From assembly GCF_905475465.1 (NCBI RefSeq), contig NC_062242.1, forward strand, positions 7,219,501 to 7,283,500: a stretch of DNA of 64,000 bases. Direction: 5' to 3'. Source of the DNA: Pieris napi (taxonomy: Eukaryota > Arthropoda > Insecta > Lepidoptera > Pieridae). Shown in pieces: positions 1 through 11,860 of this stretch (position 1 is its first letter; each line of letters begins with the position of its first letter). The notes under the pieces were generated by a model. It worked only from the letters and a program-made list of their open reading frames with translations. It had not been told where the DNA came from and searched no databases. A program made the translations under genes and the position numbers.

Positions 1-321
1 TTTGATTAAAAAGATATATTCACGCTGTTCCTTTCTTTTAAAATACTATGTTACTTAAGAAGAGTTATTAGTTTTTGGCCATTCCTTCGATTGGCATCAT
101 AAAAGTAGGGGTGATTTTTTTACATTTAAGTCGGTTCGATTCCCAGACGAGGCAAGTAATTTTAAAAAAATCTTTGAATGCAGAATTAATAACTTTTAAA
201 AATAACATAAAGTCTTCTTTTAGTAAAATACCTTATCTACGATATTTAAGGTACTTCCCTTCATTTCCCATAACTTTGGGACGCCCTGTATTGGTAGGCG
301 GTGGTAGCGGACTATCGAAAG
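1..321. other. intergenic, no gene seen
   Basis: AT-rich sequence without a supportable gene. A short open frame at 75-356 has no recognisable domain and runs into the phased motif array. A GGTTCGATTCC stretch near 133-143 resembles a tRNA B box and may be the trace of an old tRNA-derived SINE, but no A box or tail could be seen. Confidence 0.4.
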
Positions 322-809
322 TGTACGGCATTTATCTTTTATTGAAGATTGTCTAAAGTATTAATAACCTGTGTTATTGCCGTACAGATAAAAGTCACCG
401 GAAAATGACTCTTTTCTGAGGAAAGTAATTTACCCCATACACCTATGTGTTCCACAAAAAATGTACGGCATGCTGGAAAATGTTATCTATTTGTGAAGTA
501 CTCTCAAGATCATTTAATTTTATGTTGTTTCATATCATCATCACCTATATGCTAATCAGACATATGTTGCGACCCTTGGCTTTCGACCGCTCCGCTGGGA
601 ATATGTACGGCGTTTACGGGTAAAGTATCTGTATATGTGTCCAAAAGGAATCACACAAATGCCGTACAGTAATAAATGACCTATATTGCTTCTGCAACTG
701 TCGTCGAATTAAAAATTTGCACCGACTTCCGGCACCATCACTTTTGTACGGCACTAGGTTTTTCGACATTTATTTTTAATCATCTATACACTTATAACAA
801 AGCCGTACA
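322..809. repeat. phased array of TGTACGGC / GCCGTACA pairs
   Basis: The 8-mer TGTACGGC occurs at 322, 462, 604 and 745 (steps 140, 142, 141), and its reverse complement GCCGTACA at 379, 661 and 802. In the three complete pairs the two motifs start exactly 57 bp apart. The second unit lacks its partner at the expected 519. A one-base-deleted copy, TGACGGC, lies at 887, where the next unit is expected (886). The sequence between motifs is not visibly similar from unit to unit, so this is not an ordinary recent tandem satellite. It may be a very old satellite, the subterminal repeats of an unknown transposon, or an array of sites for a dimeric binding protein. The function is unknown. Confidence 0.75.
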
Positions 810-894
810 TTAATAATTAGTCGAAATTCCCCCATTGTACCTGAGAAAGTCCATTCACTCACGTACTCACATGTACCGCTCAGAAATGACGGCA

Positions 895-2609
895 TAGTGC
901 TCAGAGCTATTTTCAGATATAGTAACAGCCTTCTAAGCGTAATTCACGTTGGGTCATTTCACAGGTATTTTTTGTTCATGGGCTTGTGGTCTATTAGCAT
1001 AGTCAACATTTTGTCATGTCAAAAAATGACAAATTTTAAACCCTTCATTTCTTCTTTTCCGTACATGTAATATAGTAAAGTTTATTTTCATATCAACAAA
1101 ATAAGAAACCAAAACTGAGACTATGGAGACATGACGGTAAAAAGTTTTTTCAATCAATAGGGAGGATTTTCGACCAGTCTACCACTTACTGTCCGGCTTC
1201 AGACTCATATATTCTTATATAATATATCCTAAGCGGTCGGAATAACTTCGTTAGCGCGTTTTAGAGTATATCGTTACCGTAGTGATTGGAGCCGCGGATG
1301 TAGATGTCGCTACAAGTCCTAATTGTTCGGCGATACTAACACAGCCTTCAGAAATAAGGAGCGTGACTGAAGAAGATGGAAGAAATCTTAACTAAGCGAA
1401 GGACTACAAGTAACTTAATGTATGACCAAAACAAAATAATATAATATTAATATGAATTTAAAGCGTTTAAGTTTACGATTCCATTTTGAGGATTCTGAAA
1501 CAAAATTTGAATCAAAAGTATCAACAAATTAGTAGAGTTTAGTGATTTATGCGTAATTTTACATAGGTACATATTAAGTACTCTAAAATAGATTCAAGTT
1601 ACAATGCACGATCGATTTTGTTTCATGTCATAAAGGTCACCTTTTAGGTAACCTCTATACTAACTCACAAGTACTCAATGGATATACATAGATGCGTACT
1701 ATTTAAAATTGGTACAAAAAAGTCCAGTAAAATTCCCGCTTAACATTTCTTAAACCCATCTTATCAAAGACTTTATTAAGGTAAGGATTTTACAGCGGAT
1801 CATACATTAAATTTTACGATACCCTAGAATTTTTATTGGAGACAATAAGGGATGTTCAATAAAACGCGAATGATGAGCTCCGACTACGTAAAATGGCATA
1901 AAGAGAGTAAAAATCATCATAAAACATGCTGTAAACTTGATACATTGTTCGAGATTGGATTTTTAATATAGTCCCGTTTTAATATTAAATATAGGCCAAG
2001 AAGTAGTGGAGCAAAAACTCGTTGTTATCGGCTATACATTCCTTATAAATCAGAGCTTATTAATAATACCAACGTTATGAACGATTAATAACGTAATCAA
2101 TGAGAAGTCAATATTCCTTCCTCCTCGATGACACAGAATGAGACAAAAATATATAGTTGTTTCACTACTCAACCTCATTAAATTAGAACCATAATTATTT
2201 ATGTCATATTTTGATAGATCCCAGAATAAACATTTTGAAGAAATTCTCATTCACCAAAACAACGCTGAAACATACATCGGTAATGATTTATAAACTTAAT
2301 TAGAAATTATATAATTTTCACACTGTGATAATTTTATTATGTGAATCGTATCTGCATCAGTTTCACAATTTTTCTTTTTATCCCAAGTAAGATCAGCTTT
2401 CCGTGATATTAAATTGTGATAATGAAACATATTTTAATCAAGTAAAAACACATATATTTTATTAAAATTATATTGTGTGGGATTAATAATACATTGACTC
2501 ATTTTAAATTATTAATGAACGTCATAATTAAAAATCATCAACCATTTAAAACACAGAGAGGCCCCCATATTTTTCGACCTATTGTCATATACTAGACGCT
2601 ATAAGAGAA
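895..2609. other. intergenic, nothing recognised
   Basis: AT-rich sequence with many stops in all frames. No gene, RNA or mobile element could be recognised. Confidence 0.4.
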
Positions 2610-2950
2610 ATATTAATAAATAAAAATGTGTGCGTGTACTAAGTGTACACACGTAAGAAGTGAAACTTCTTTATGACCTTATTTTTCGAAAAATGATCTA
2701 CTATATGCAACTTTACAGAAATTGGTTAAATAAAGTTAAATTAGATAAAGTTTAACAAAAGGCTTTTAATTATCATAGACATGAATACAAATACAATTAT
2801 TTCATTTTAACTTATTACTGTACTACTATGTAAATTTAAGTAAATTTTTTTCCAACGCCGATAAAGAAGTTTGACTTCAAAAAGCAACATGGCGCGTAAC
2901 CTGCTACAAAATTTCTCCCATACGTCGATAAAGAAGTTTCACTTCAATAA
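2610..2950 (-). repeat. palindrome-bearing interspersed repeat, copy 1
   Basis: This repeat contains three copies of a 13-bp inverted motif: GAAGTGAAACTTC (2658-2670), GAAGTTTGACTTC (2866-2878) and GAAGTTTCACTTC (2933-2945). The two outer motifs face each other like terminal inverted repeats, followed on each inner side by TTTATGACC or TTTATCGACG. A related copy in reverse orientation lies at 61070-61580. This copy lacks an internal block present there. Similarity continues outside the left motif, through a stretch containing GTGTGCGTGTACT. No coding capacity was seen, so it is probably a non-autonomous element. Its superfamily is not recognised. Confidence 0.7.
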
Positions 2951-3977
2951 ATTAAAGCTTATATTTATTTTATATATATAGTAAGCTTAACTCAACCTTT
3001 CAAAACATTAGCCAACGTCAATTAGAAGATTACAGCCCACTCCGTCCATAATCTGAACTGCCCAGTGGCCATACTGACAAATATCGAATTTAGCGTAGAG
3101 CAGCAGGGATAGTGCGGGTCATTAAACGCGTCTCTGGGCCCAGGATATATCGATTGGTGGCGCATAAAATATATCCGGGTACATGCAAAATAATATATTA
3201 GTCTAGCTAGGATATACGACCAATTTTACGATGAAAAATGTGATGGAGCACCTTCCGCGGGAAATGGTCGCGTAAAAGAGTTATTACTTTTAATGCTCTC
3301 TACTCTATATTAATGAGGTTTCAATTGAAATTTATGAGTTCATATCTAGCTTATTAACTATGATTGTGAGATTAATTATTAAAAGGTTCATATTTGTACA
3401 TACTTTATACATTTTCTCTCCTTGTTTAATTATTCTTGAATGAATTCCATTATTATGTTTCGATATGGTTAACACATGAAACCATGTCACTTTTAGTTTA
3501 TTGTTTTAAAAGCAAACAATTAACAAAATTCATTATATATTCAAGTAGTGCTCAAGTATTGTCATGTATTTATTTCTTGTATGATGCAGTCAACTTAAAA
3601 GCTTTTGCGAAAAAGTTTCAGCTTGTCAGAACCGTTGGCAAAGTAGGTTAAAGTACCCTACGTAATTCAATGATACATTCGCGTATTTTATTACGCTCAG
3701 AGCTACATAAAACTTAGAACGGCGTTTGTTTCGAATCCTTACGGTTTGTAGTGTAGAGAATACGCAGAGGCGATAAAATTTATCGTCACCCATGCGACAT
3801 CTGGTGCCCCCTCAAGACGTGGTACAAAAATGTGAAGTAGCGATTAAATAATATAATTTATACTCAAAGTATGAAATACAAATATGCTATAAATTTGAAC
3901 TCTGTAAGATTTTACAAGTACGTATAGCACTGTTAACCTGAATAAGCGTGTGTCTCTCAACCCTAAGATTATGTATC
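2951..3977. other. intergenic, nothing recognised
   Basis: No gene or repeat could be supported. Short open frames such as 3436-3651 have no domain and no splice or codon signal. Confidence 0.35.
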
Positions 3978-4454
3978 TGTCGCAGCTAACTAGCTTAATT
4001 TGCCTTTCAATTAACAGCCTAGCCTCTTTACTAAATAGCGCTCGTTCAATTGGCGGCCTGAATGATATTCAGCCATTTGATCAAACAGCTAGGCAAATGG
4101 TATAAATCGATGATATTATTTGCCTATCCTGTTCATTTCAATTTAGTTCCACCTACTCCAAACTATCAATAAAGTGTCGGAAAACAACAAATTTGATGAT
4201 GTATTCCAAAGTATAATAAAAAATAATAAGGAAGAATTTACATTTTAAATATACATATTAAATAAAGAATTTCTTATTCAGCTTTTTATTTCTGTCACAT
4301 GATCATACGAATTTCCTAAGCATTAGCCAGCCAGTTTATTAAATGTTGTAACAAATGCTACGGCTGAATATAATTCAGGCCGCTAGTTAAACGGCGCTGT
4401 TTAGTAAAGAGGCTAAGTTGATTGAACGGCCAAATAAGCTAGTGGGCTGCGACA
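3978..4454. mobile_element. long-inverted-repeat MITE (about 100-bp arms)
   Basis: The left arm starts TGTCGCAGC (3978-3986) and the right arm ends GCTGCGACA (4446-4454). Moving inward, both share ACTAGCTTA, TAGCCTCTTTACTAAA, GGCCTGAAT and ATATTCAGCC in the same order when one side is reverse-complemented. The arms are ~100 bp with scattered mismatches around a ~280-bp AT-rich centre without coding capacity. No clean target duplication was found, so the exact ends may be off by a few bases. It is probably an old non-autonomous DNA transposon. Confidence 0.7.
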
Positions 4455-5658
4455 TATCTACTGTAATACTTGCTTATACGGTAAAAGGAGACTTGAGGAA
4501 ACCGGTTTTAGATCCAAAATCTGTATCCGTACGGCCTATGTTAGGAAGCAGAAGTGAGTCTGACTCACTCTCCATTGCTTTTCATGCATATGTTTATACT
4601 TCTTAACTTTCATTCTGCTTTCATAGTACAAATGCAATAGTACACATAAGGCAATAGTTAAGAGCAATTACTGACTATTATTCTGTAATATTATATTATG
4701 ATATATATAAAGAGCTCTAAATTTACTAGTATATGTACCTACTTAATTTCATATTTAAAACAGCAATAACACACTACCTCAATTTTGTTATGAATTCCTG
4801 GAATTTCATTCGCCGTACGAAGTACGACTACAAGATGACAAATCTATTTCATAACTTAACCACGGTCTTGTAGAAGACACTCCACACCTCTCAGGTTCTC
4901 TTAAAGTATCCGTCGTCCCCGATTTAAATGTAAATAAAACTCTCTAAAGTCTAAACCTTGCGGCACACAACGTTAAGACGTAGGCATCGAGTTTTAGAAT
5001 ACCCACTCAATATTCAGAAGAATAAAAACCCCTTATGTACACTTTTGTTAAGAACTTATTGTACATAACTATTGTATATATCTTGCGTTTGCGACCGCAG
5101 TTCTTAGAAAATGAGCTTTTCATGCCTTTTAAACTATTTTTATTTCATATTGGCAATTAGTCTAAGTAGAAATGTGAAAAGAAAATACAATTATGTATAT
5201 TATCTAATTGTTCGTATTCATAATTATTTGGGTTACCAATCGTCATTTCATTTGCATGATTCATTTATCCGTTTAGACATGTCCTGTGCAAGGAGCGAAT
5301 CAACTATTATTTTGCTTGCTATCGAACCCAGACGTGGGTTATACGTTGCCGCGGTCACATTATGTAGGAAAATTAAAATAAGTATCAATAAAGAGATATT
5401 TTAAATGAATAGTGTATGTTTTAGTATGCTACACGTTGAGGGCTAACTGCTAAGCATAGTTATAGCCAAAAAACGACTGAGCTGGCTCTGGTTATATAGA
5501 AAAATATATATATATATATACTTTTGAAAATATCATACAGCAATTCTATCAGGGATGTCAAAATAGAAATCCTGAGATGAAAACATCGCTAGGAAATCGG
5601 CACTTTTTACAATCTACATATCTAAAAGTCCCTAAAATATTACGACGTGTTACGACTT
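4455..5658. other. intergenic with an AT microsatellite
   Basis: No gene was recognised. An (AT)n run lies at about 5502-5520. Open frames here (4418-4606, 5111-5404) show no domain. Confidence 0.35.
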
Positions 5659-5848
5659 CAGCCTTGCGATTCTGTAACTCACTTTTCGAACTCGCACAGC
5701 GGTTTTCGCAGCGGCGGTCGCGCTCAAATCAGTCGTGAAGCAGTCATTTTACGATTTGGCATTCCGATAAACAATAAACTACAAGCTCCCTCCTTATCAG
5801 ACCGCTGTGCGAGTTCGAAAAGTGAGTTACAGAATCGCAAGGTCGCTG
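5659..5848. mobile_element. deleted copy of a foldback MITE family
   Basis: The left part reads CAGCCTTGCGATTCTGTAAC and continues through AACTCGCACAGCGG, AATCAGTCGTGAAGCAG and GATTTGGCATTC. The right end carries only the outer ~45 bp in inverted orientation (CCGCTGTGCGAGTTCG to AGTTACAGAATCGCAAG). The intact palindromic relative is at 57393-57639, so this copy has lost the inner part of its right arm. The 92-codon open frame at 5647-5925 is a by-product of this element and not a gene. Confidence 0.8.
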
Positions 5849-8800
5849 TAAAGAAGAAACATCAAACAGACACTGAAATATGTCTAACACCAACAAAATT
5901 TAGAATATTCTATATAACTAAATAGTTTTTAAATAGTAAAATATTTTCTCTCATTGAAATGTTTGGTTCCCGCTTTGTATAAACATGAACAAAACTGTTG
6001 CGAACATGTTTTTAAACAACATCTTGCAGTGAATAATCCAAATTAATTATTTTACCCGTTATTAAAAATAAGATATAGCTAAAATAAATTAAAGTTATTT
6101 TAAGCCAAAAAATCCAGGAAAATAAAAATTAGAGGTATCATTAAAATTTTACGATTCTTGAAAAAGTTTGATAAGGAAAACCGTCTGGCCTGTCTCTTTA
6201 GCATATTAATTGAAAAGCGGAAATAAAAGTAGGCTTAATAAAGGTGAGGTTTCTGTTATTGTTGAAATAGTAATTATCATAGTTTAAAATAGAGCATTGG
6301 AGATATAAAATAGTATATTTTACAGACCAATTCCTGCGTCTATATTCAAGAATATTATTATCAAGAAATAGTATTCATAATTTTTCCGTTATCTTTCACA
6401 TTTTGACACATGAAAGGGTGTGTAAATTCAAATATGCGTTATCTAAAATGCCGGAAACCAATTATTACATATCACATACACAGCCTGAAGCGATACATGT
6501 TTAATGGTATACGATAGAGAGGTTTTAAGCACGTAATAATTATATCCATTCATATTTCATATTATTCTCTTATTTTGAATCCAAATTTGTAACAAATAAA
6601 GATTATCTCAGCTTAAGTTAATTTATTTACATATTATCGGTTGAGTTAGATACATTAACATCATATTTACTCGCCATTACTTTGATTTGATCACGTGGCT
6701 AGGTTCCGGGGCCACGTGGCAGAAGATCGAAAGGCCGGCCTTGTGCCAGGAGGACTGGCAGATAGCAAAAATTTGGGAATACCTTGGAGCAGCTTTTACT
6801 TTTAGTATAAATACAAAATTGTATTTTTATTACTTACTGTTCATGTCTTCTATGGTATGTGTGTGTATTTTTATGGAATTATATAATTATTGTGATCTAA
6901 GAAAACATTAAAGCTCCCTCCACCACCTTATGCGATTTTCCTGTCAAGATAGTTGACATTTTAGATCAAGTAAAGTTTGTTTCAATTCCAGTCCAGTTCC
7001 AGAAGAAATCATCAGTTACAGTTAATACCTGCGCTCTATGATCTGTATCTGTTTTGTAACTACATGATCAGAAAAAAACGTAAACAAAAATCTCTGAGAT
7101 CGTTTAACCCGCGCAATTACCCGACCCTTTTAAAACGTAAATAAAATCACGTCTAAGGAAAATCGATATACGCAAATCAGTGATAACAGGGCCCTCGGAA
7201 GTTTTCCCCTTATCACCCCCGATCTACAGATCCAATTTCCTAAAATAGGAATCGATCCGACAAATCATCTGGCTGACTCTATTATTCTCGACTTCGGACC
7301 AAATGCACTTTATCGTGTAACGCTTTAGCATTTTTGAAATGTTAATTTCGCTGTTTTATATTGTTTGGCTAAAAACGAAAAAGCGTCAATACAAATTATT
7401 TTAAATGCACATTTTTCAAAAAGAAATTGTTTTTTAATCCTAAAAAATTTGCGATATAACAGTAACTAACGCACTCTCTACTCAACCGATTTTGATGAAG
7501 ATCTGGGATCAATTCGATGTAACTTATGTACGTACACATACGAAATTTAGCACATATACTTATTACTCATACTTAAATATTATTCAAACTTCAGGTTAAA
7601 CTAATAACCTAATTTTTGGACCTCTTCCTTTGTTGCATAGCCGGGGTTTAAATAAACAACTTCAGGGCTGTGTGTGGGCTGTTTGCGCTAGATATTAGAC
7701 CACAGATTGTATCGAAAATCATCAACAAGCTTCTGAAGATCGAAAAGCATCGCCAATAATATACTAAATTATATAATACTAAACAAAATTATATAATCAG
7801 ACAAGCGACATCAAAAGCCGCAAGATATATACCCGTCAACGTGAATTACCTTCAGTTTTCCGCGCGGGTAGTTTTATTTCGCAACGTTAGAACAATGGCC
7901 GATCTGCGTTCACATCACGTACCTAAGTAATTTTAAAAGAGATCAGTCGCGCTGCTTGCGATTTCAGTTTAGAAACAGATCCTTTCAGTGCTATTGGCTA
8001 AGTTTTAGCGAACTTCCCAGGAAACCTTAGCTTCAACTCACTCGATACTCTTTAGGTTACCGAAATGAAGAAATCCGTTTTGACTTTGAAGTTCTTTCAT
8101 CAAATTATTACCTAGTATTTATTTGCCCAACTCGTTGAGGATTTGTAAGAATAAAGCCCGTTTATTTCCAATCTTTACAATTATTGTAATCAGTATATAG
8201 AAGAATATTGTTTACATATTTTTTCTTTGTTACTTTTTATTCTACTTGCGTACCATTCACGGGTAAAGGCCTCCTCTAGCTTTTATCAAATTTCACTTTG
8301 GGGATTGGTATAATATTATTACTTAAAACAAATCTCTTGAAATTTATTTAGGATTAATGGTGATTAAAAAATATTTTTTTTGGTTATGTAGTCTATAAAG
8401 CATACATATTATTCATTCAAAGTTTGAAAACATTAGGAAATATAGCTTTAAGAACAGTATGATATATTTTGTAATTTCTTAATTATTATTATAATTAGTT
8501 ATTCTACAGAACCTAATAACCTAAGCAGATATTTGTTTGAAGCATCAACTTTTATAATCACATCCAATTACGATTCTTTCCTCGCTCAGCAATAATCGTA
8601 ATTTTGGGCCAGTTTCAACGTTTTATTTCATCAAGATTCAAACATTTCTTCCGGCATTATTTAAGCTAATTAACTTTTTAACTGCAGCGCCCCCTTTTGG
8701 TCGCCCGGGTGTAATTAAAACAAAACAAAAGTAATTCTTGGCCCCCAGAGTTGAATATGCATTTTCCTTTTACAATTCATTATTTTAAAATATTTAGGGC

Positions 8801-9344
8801 TCTATAAAAGTTAATTTAATTTTCCGCGTTTCTAATTCTAGCATGCGTGGTATTAGCCTTATTATTATATTATCAATAAAATTAACAACCGACATTATAG
8901 AAATTAATTTTAGATTTTTCTTAAAGTCAATTGTTATTTTTATTATTCATTTCTAATTTCATTAATTTTTGTGAAAGTCATAATGCAAGTAACGTTTTAA
9001 AATACTCATCTCATTTTCTCTGCTATTGGTAACTGTTTTTAAACTACGCTATAACATTTTTGCCTATTACTAGATTATTTCTTTGTCAATCAATGATAGA
9101 TATGACCCAGGACGTCGTAGTAGTAGTGTTACGAACAATTCAACGGAAAGTTTCTTAGAAGGGTCCTTTATTTTCCCGATATTTATAAAAATATACACGT
9201 ACCAGTATACGTCAAATAAGGGTCGTCGCATCTGGCACGGGGACACGTGCTATGTTTCATGTGTTTTCCAATCGTTTACGGAAAATCCTTTATGGCAACA
9301 TTTGTTGTGCACCCGCCTAAAAAATATTACTCCAATCCTTATCA
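5849..9344. other. intergenic, nothing recognised
   Basis: About 3.5 kb of AT-rich sequence without a supportable gene. The piece around 6700-6770 is GC-richer, with two CACGTGGC words, and could be a TE relic. A CAACCGATTTTGATGAAG stretch near 7478 resembles the start region of the Helitron family at 9345, but no ends were found. Confidence 0.35.
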
Positions 9345-9553
9345 TCTTTATATATATAATTCTTCTGTGGGTGTGTATGTCACTGAACTTCTCTCAAACG
9401 ACTGGACCGATTTTGATGAAATTTTTTGTGTGTGTTCAAGGGGATCTGGGAATGGTTTAGATTCACAAATCAGCCCGCCAGATGGCGCTGCAGTCGGTAC
9501 TTTCATACTTTGCTTGAAATATCATGCAGGACAACGTCTGTCGGGTCCACTAG
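9345..9553 (+). mobile_element. short non-autonomous Helitron, family H1, copy 1
   Basis: It starts TCTTTATATATATAATTC directly after an A and ends GGGTCCACTAG directly before a T, as expected for Helitron insertion between A and T with a 3' CTAG. A nearly identical copy is at 60498-60717. The two share ACGACTGGACCGATTTTGA and GCCAGATGGCGCTGCAGTC. The overlapping open frames 9083-9460, 9247-9570 and 9426-9680 are inside or across this element and are not genes. Confidence 0.75.
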
Positions 9554-9680
9554 TAAGTATATATTTATAAAATATGACATAATACATCTTTACCGATTAC
9601 AATGTCATAAAGTCATATTTGTATGCGATACAAAGTTGAATATCCTTAAAACTAGGTCTAATAATAGTTTAAATAGATGA

Positions 9681-10208
9681 CTAGCTGCGACTTCGTCTGA
9701 ACAGGATTAAAATAACATTTGTCCAAATTATGTAGCGAAAAGACATATTTTATCTACTTTAAGTATCAGAAGTGATAAAAGTATCTATTTTCATTCAGGA
9801 ATCAATTTATTACTACCAAATGTGCATTTGAAATAATCAATTATTATTGTAGTTATGGTTCTCTATTGTGGCTATAATGGCTTACACATAAGACATAGAT
9901 ATAAACTGTTGCAGGCTTTTTGAAGGACTATTTATGATAAACATTTCCATCATACATATCTGTAACTCTAGCGGTTTTGACAGCGCACGCCAGAATAGCT
10001 CGCAGATGGTAGATTTTTTCCTTCTTACTTGATATTTTGGACAATTCACACAATATCTTTATAAATTGTAGTCTATGTGTTATCCTGATGTATATATAAG
10101 CTATAGTATTGTATAGTTTCATTAAAATACATTCAGTAGTTTAACGTGAAAGAGTAATAAAGATCCATCCATACTTATAAACTTTCGCGTTTATAATATT
10201 AGTAGGAT
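9681..10208 (+). repeat. interspersed repeat, LINE or SINE-like
   Basis: It opens with CTAGCTGCGACTTCGTCTG and closes with AACTTTCGCGTTTATAATAT followed by TAGTAGGAT. Both ends resemble a very common lepidopteran repeat as I remember it. The interior has no open frame of note. The class is inferred from memory of the family and not shown by the sequence alone. Confidence 0.45.
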
Positions 10209-10288
10209 ATTCAATCTTATACGCATGAAATAATGACGGTTACAATTTGTTAACTATAATTTATACACTGAAATTCACTTGTATAAGA

Positions 10289-10490
10289 ACAATGTTGGCC
10301 TAGTTGCTTGAGCTGATCATTGAGGTGGTAGGTTCGATCTCAAGTTATGTACCAATGGACTTTCTGTCTATAGAATCTCGTCAATCTTCGTATAAAGAAG
10401 GAAAACCTTGTGAGGAAATCAACATGCAATTCAAATAGTCGACGGATCGAGAAATCGGAAGCCTAGTGCTAATACGTTACAGCGACAATT
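10289..10490 (+). repeat. degenerate tRNA-derived SINE
   Basis: AATGTTGGCCTAGTTGCTTG matches the A-box start of the SINE at 24231. GTAGGTTCGATCTC is the B box. GAAGGAAAACCTTGTGAGGA and TCGACGG follow in the family order. The 3' tail is lost or diverged. Confidence 0.75.
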
Positions 10491-11676
10491 TCGGATCTTA
10501 TTGAATTCCTATTTTACAGTAGGTGCTTTAAAGTTTATTTAAATTGTAAGGTTAAAACTGAAACAGTAGTAAATAGGCAGTCACTTACAGTGATTAATTA
10601 CAGTTTTACTATTAATACTATCTCGTTTTACAGTTATTACACAAACCTACAATTATAATATATATATGTCCCTCAAATCGCGAACCTACCAAGGGAGGGG
10701 TCGCCAACGACTCACTAAATCTATGTTATAGCTATAAAGCTTTTTTCAAACATTTAACGAAATAGCTGGATGTTACTTTCTGTTAAATTATTTCAAACAA
10801 GTTACTGTAACTTAAAAAATTTCTGAGCAATTACAAAAAATCTATTTCAATAAAATTATTATTTAGTAGAAAACTTTCTCGTTGTGACCACTATGATCTT
10901 TATAGATGGTTGTTAATTATTAAGGTTTATGATATGTTTAGAAGGATTTTACTAACTTTAATAACAGCCAAGATTGGGTTGGAAACCCAGTCAAAATCAT
11001 CGTAATAAACGTCGTTTCAAAATCATGTAAAACTTTCAATAACAGGAAAAATCCATTTCTATTGAAGCTGTATGAAGAGTGTATATTAACAATAATACAT
11101 ATTGCATTACAGACTTTGGTTTACGCCAGAACCGTTTGAAAAAAACTCTTAATATATCGAGTTATTTAAATAATAAACTGAACTATAAATCCGTTAAAGT
11201 TCTACTTCGTAAGGAATTTTATAAATGATATTTTTGGTAACCAGAAAGTTTCCATTCCGAACAATACAACACACAACCACAACAAACATTTCTTATACAC
11301 GTAAGTGCATTATGTGGTTGTGAAAATCTCTCTCAAACTGTTGTCTCCACATTTGGGGCTTTAAGTGTCGGGTTCGATTCCCGTTTTGAGCCGTGTTTCG
11401 AATTTCAAAGCACACTTTAGTTTTAAGGTGCGGTAGAGGAATCGCTTAGAAAATGTTCCCAAAAAGCTCTTACGAAGTTTATAAAAGCTTAAGCGTCGGA
11501 TTGGCTCTCCAGATTTGGAGACGGACTAAGAACAAAAAGGTTTGCACTTTAAACTTGTTTTTCTTTTATATACTCGTACCTAGTTGATACGTATTTTTCT
11601 ACAACATTTTTCAAACAAAATAGCTGACCAAAAACATCAAATATGGAACATAATCCCTCTAATATTTATTCACATA
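10491..11676. other. intergenic, possible SINE trace
   Basis: No gene. Near 11361-11376 the stretch GTCGGGTTCGATTCCCG is a tRNA-type B box, suggesting a second tRNA-derived element of another family. The remainder is too diverged to bound. Confidence 0.3.
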
Positions 11677-11860
11677 TCTATATATATAAAAATGAAACCG
11701 GGAAGGTAAATTTTTATGTTTTGACATAATTTATTTGTTGTCTTATCAACCTTCTTTTTTTATCTTACTAACTTGACCGGTGTCCCGAATAGCAGAATAA
11801 GTATTTAAAAAAAATAAAGAATCGACTGTTAGGCGGTACGATGTTCGCCAGGCCAGCTAG
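11677..11860 (+). mobile_element. short Helitron, family H2 (Lep1-like)
   Basis: It starts TCTATATATATAAAAATG and ends GCCAGGCCAGCTAG followed by T. Just before the end is GGCGGTACGATGTTCGCC, which can form the short hairpin typical of Helitron 3' ends. The central piece shares TCCCGAATAGCAGAATAAG with the longer copy at 39314-39863, so this is an internally deleted relative. Confidence 0.75.

Noticed and set aside
75..356. 93-codon open frame near the left edge
   Set aside because: No domain or plausible start context, and it overlaps the motif array. AT-rich chance frame.
5502..5520. (AT)n run as a regulatory or origin signal
   Set aside because: A simple microsatellite with nothing around it to suggest function.
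9083..9680. Overlapping open frames of 84-125 codons
   Set aside because: They cross a short Helitron, and the 60498 copy contains the same frame pieces. No protein similarity was recognised.
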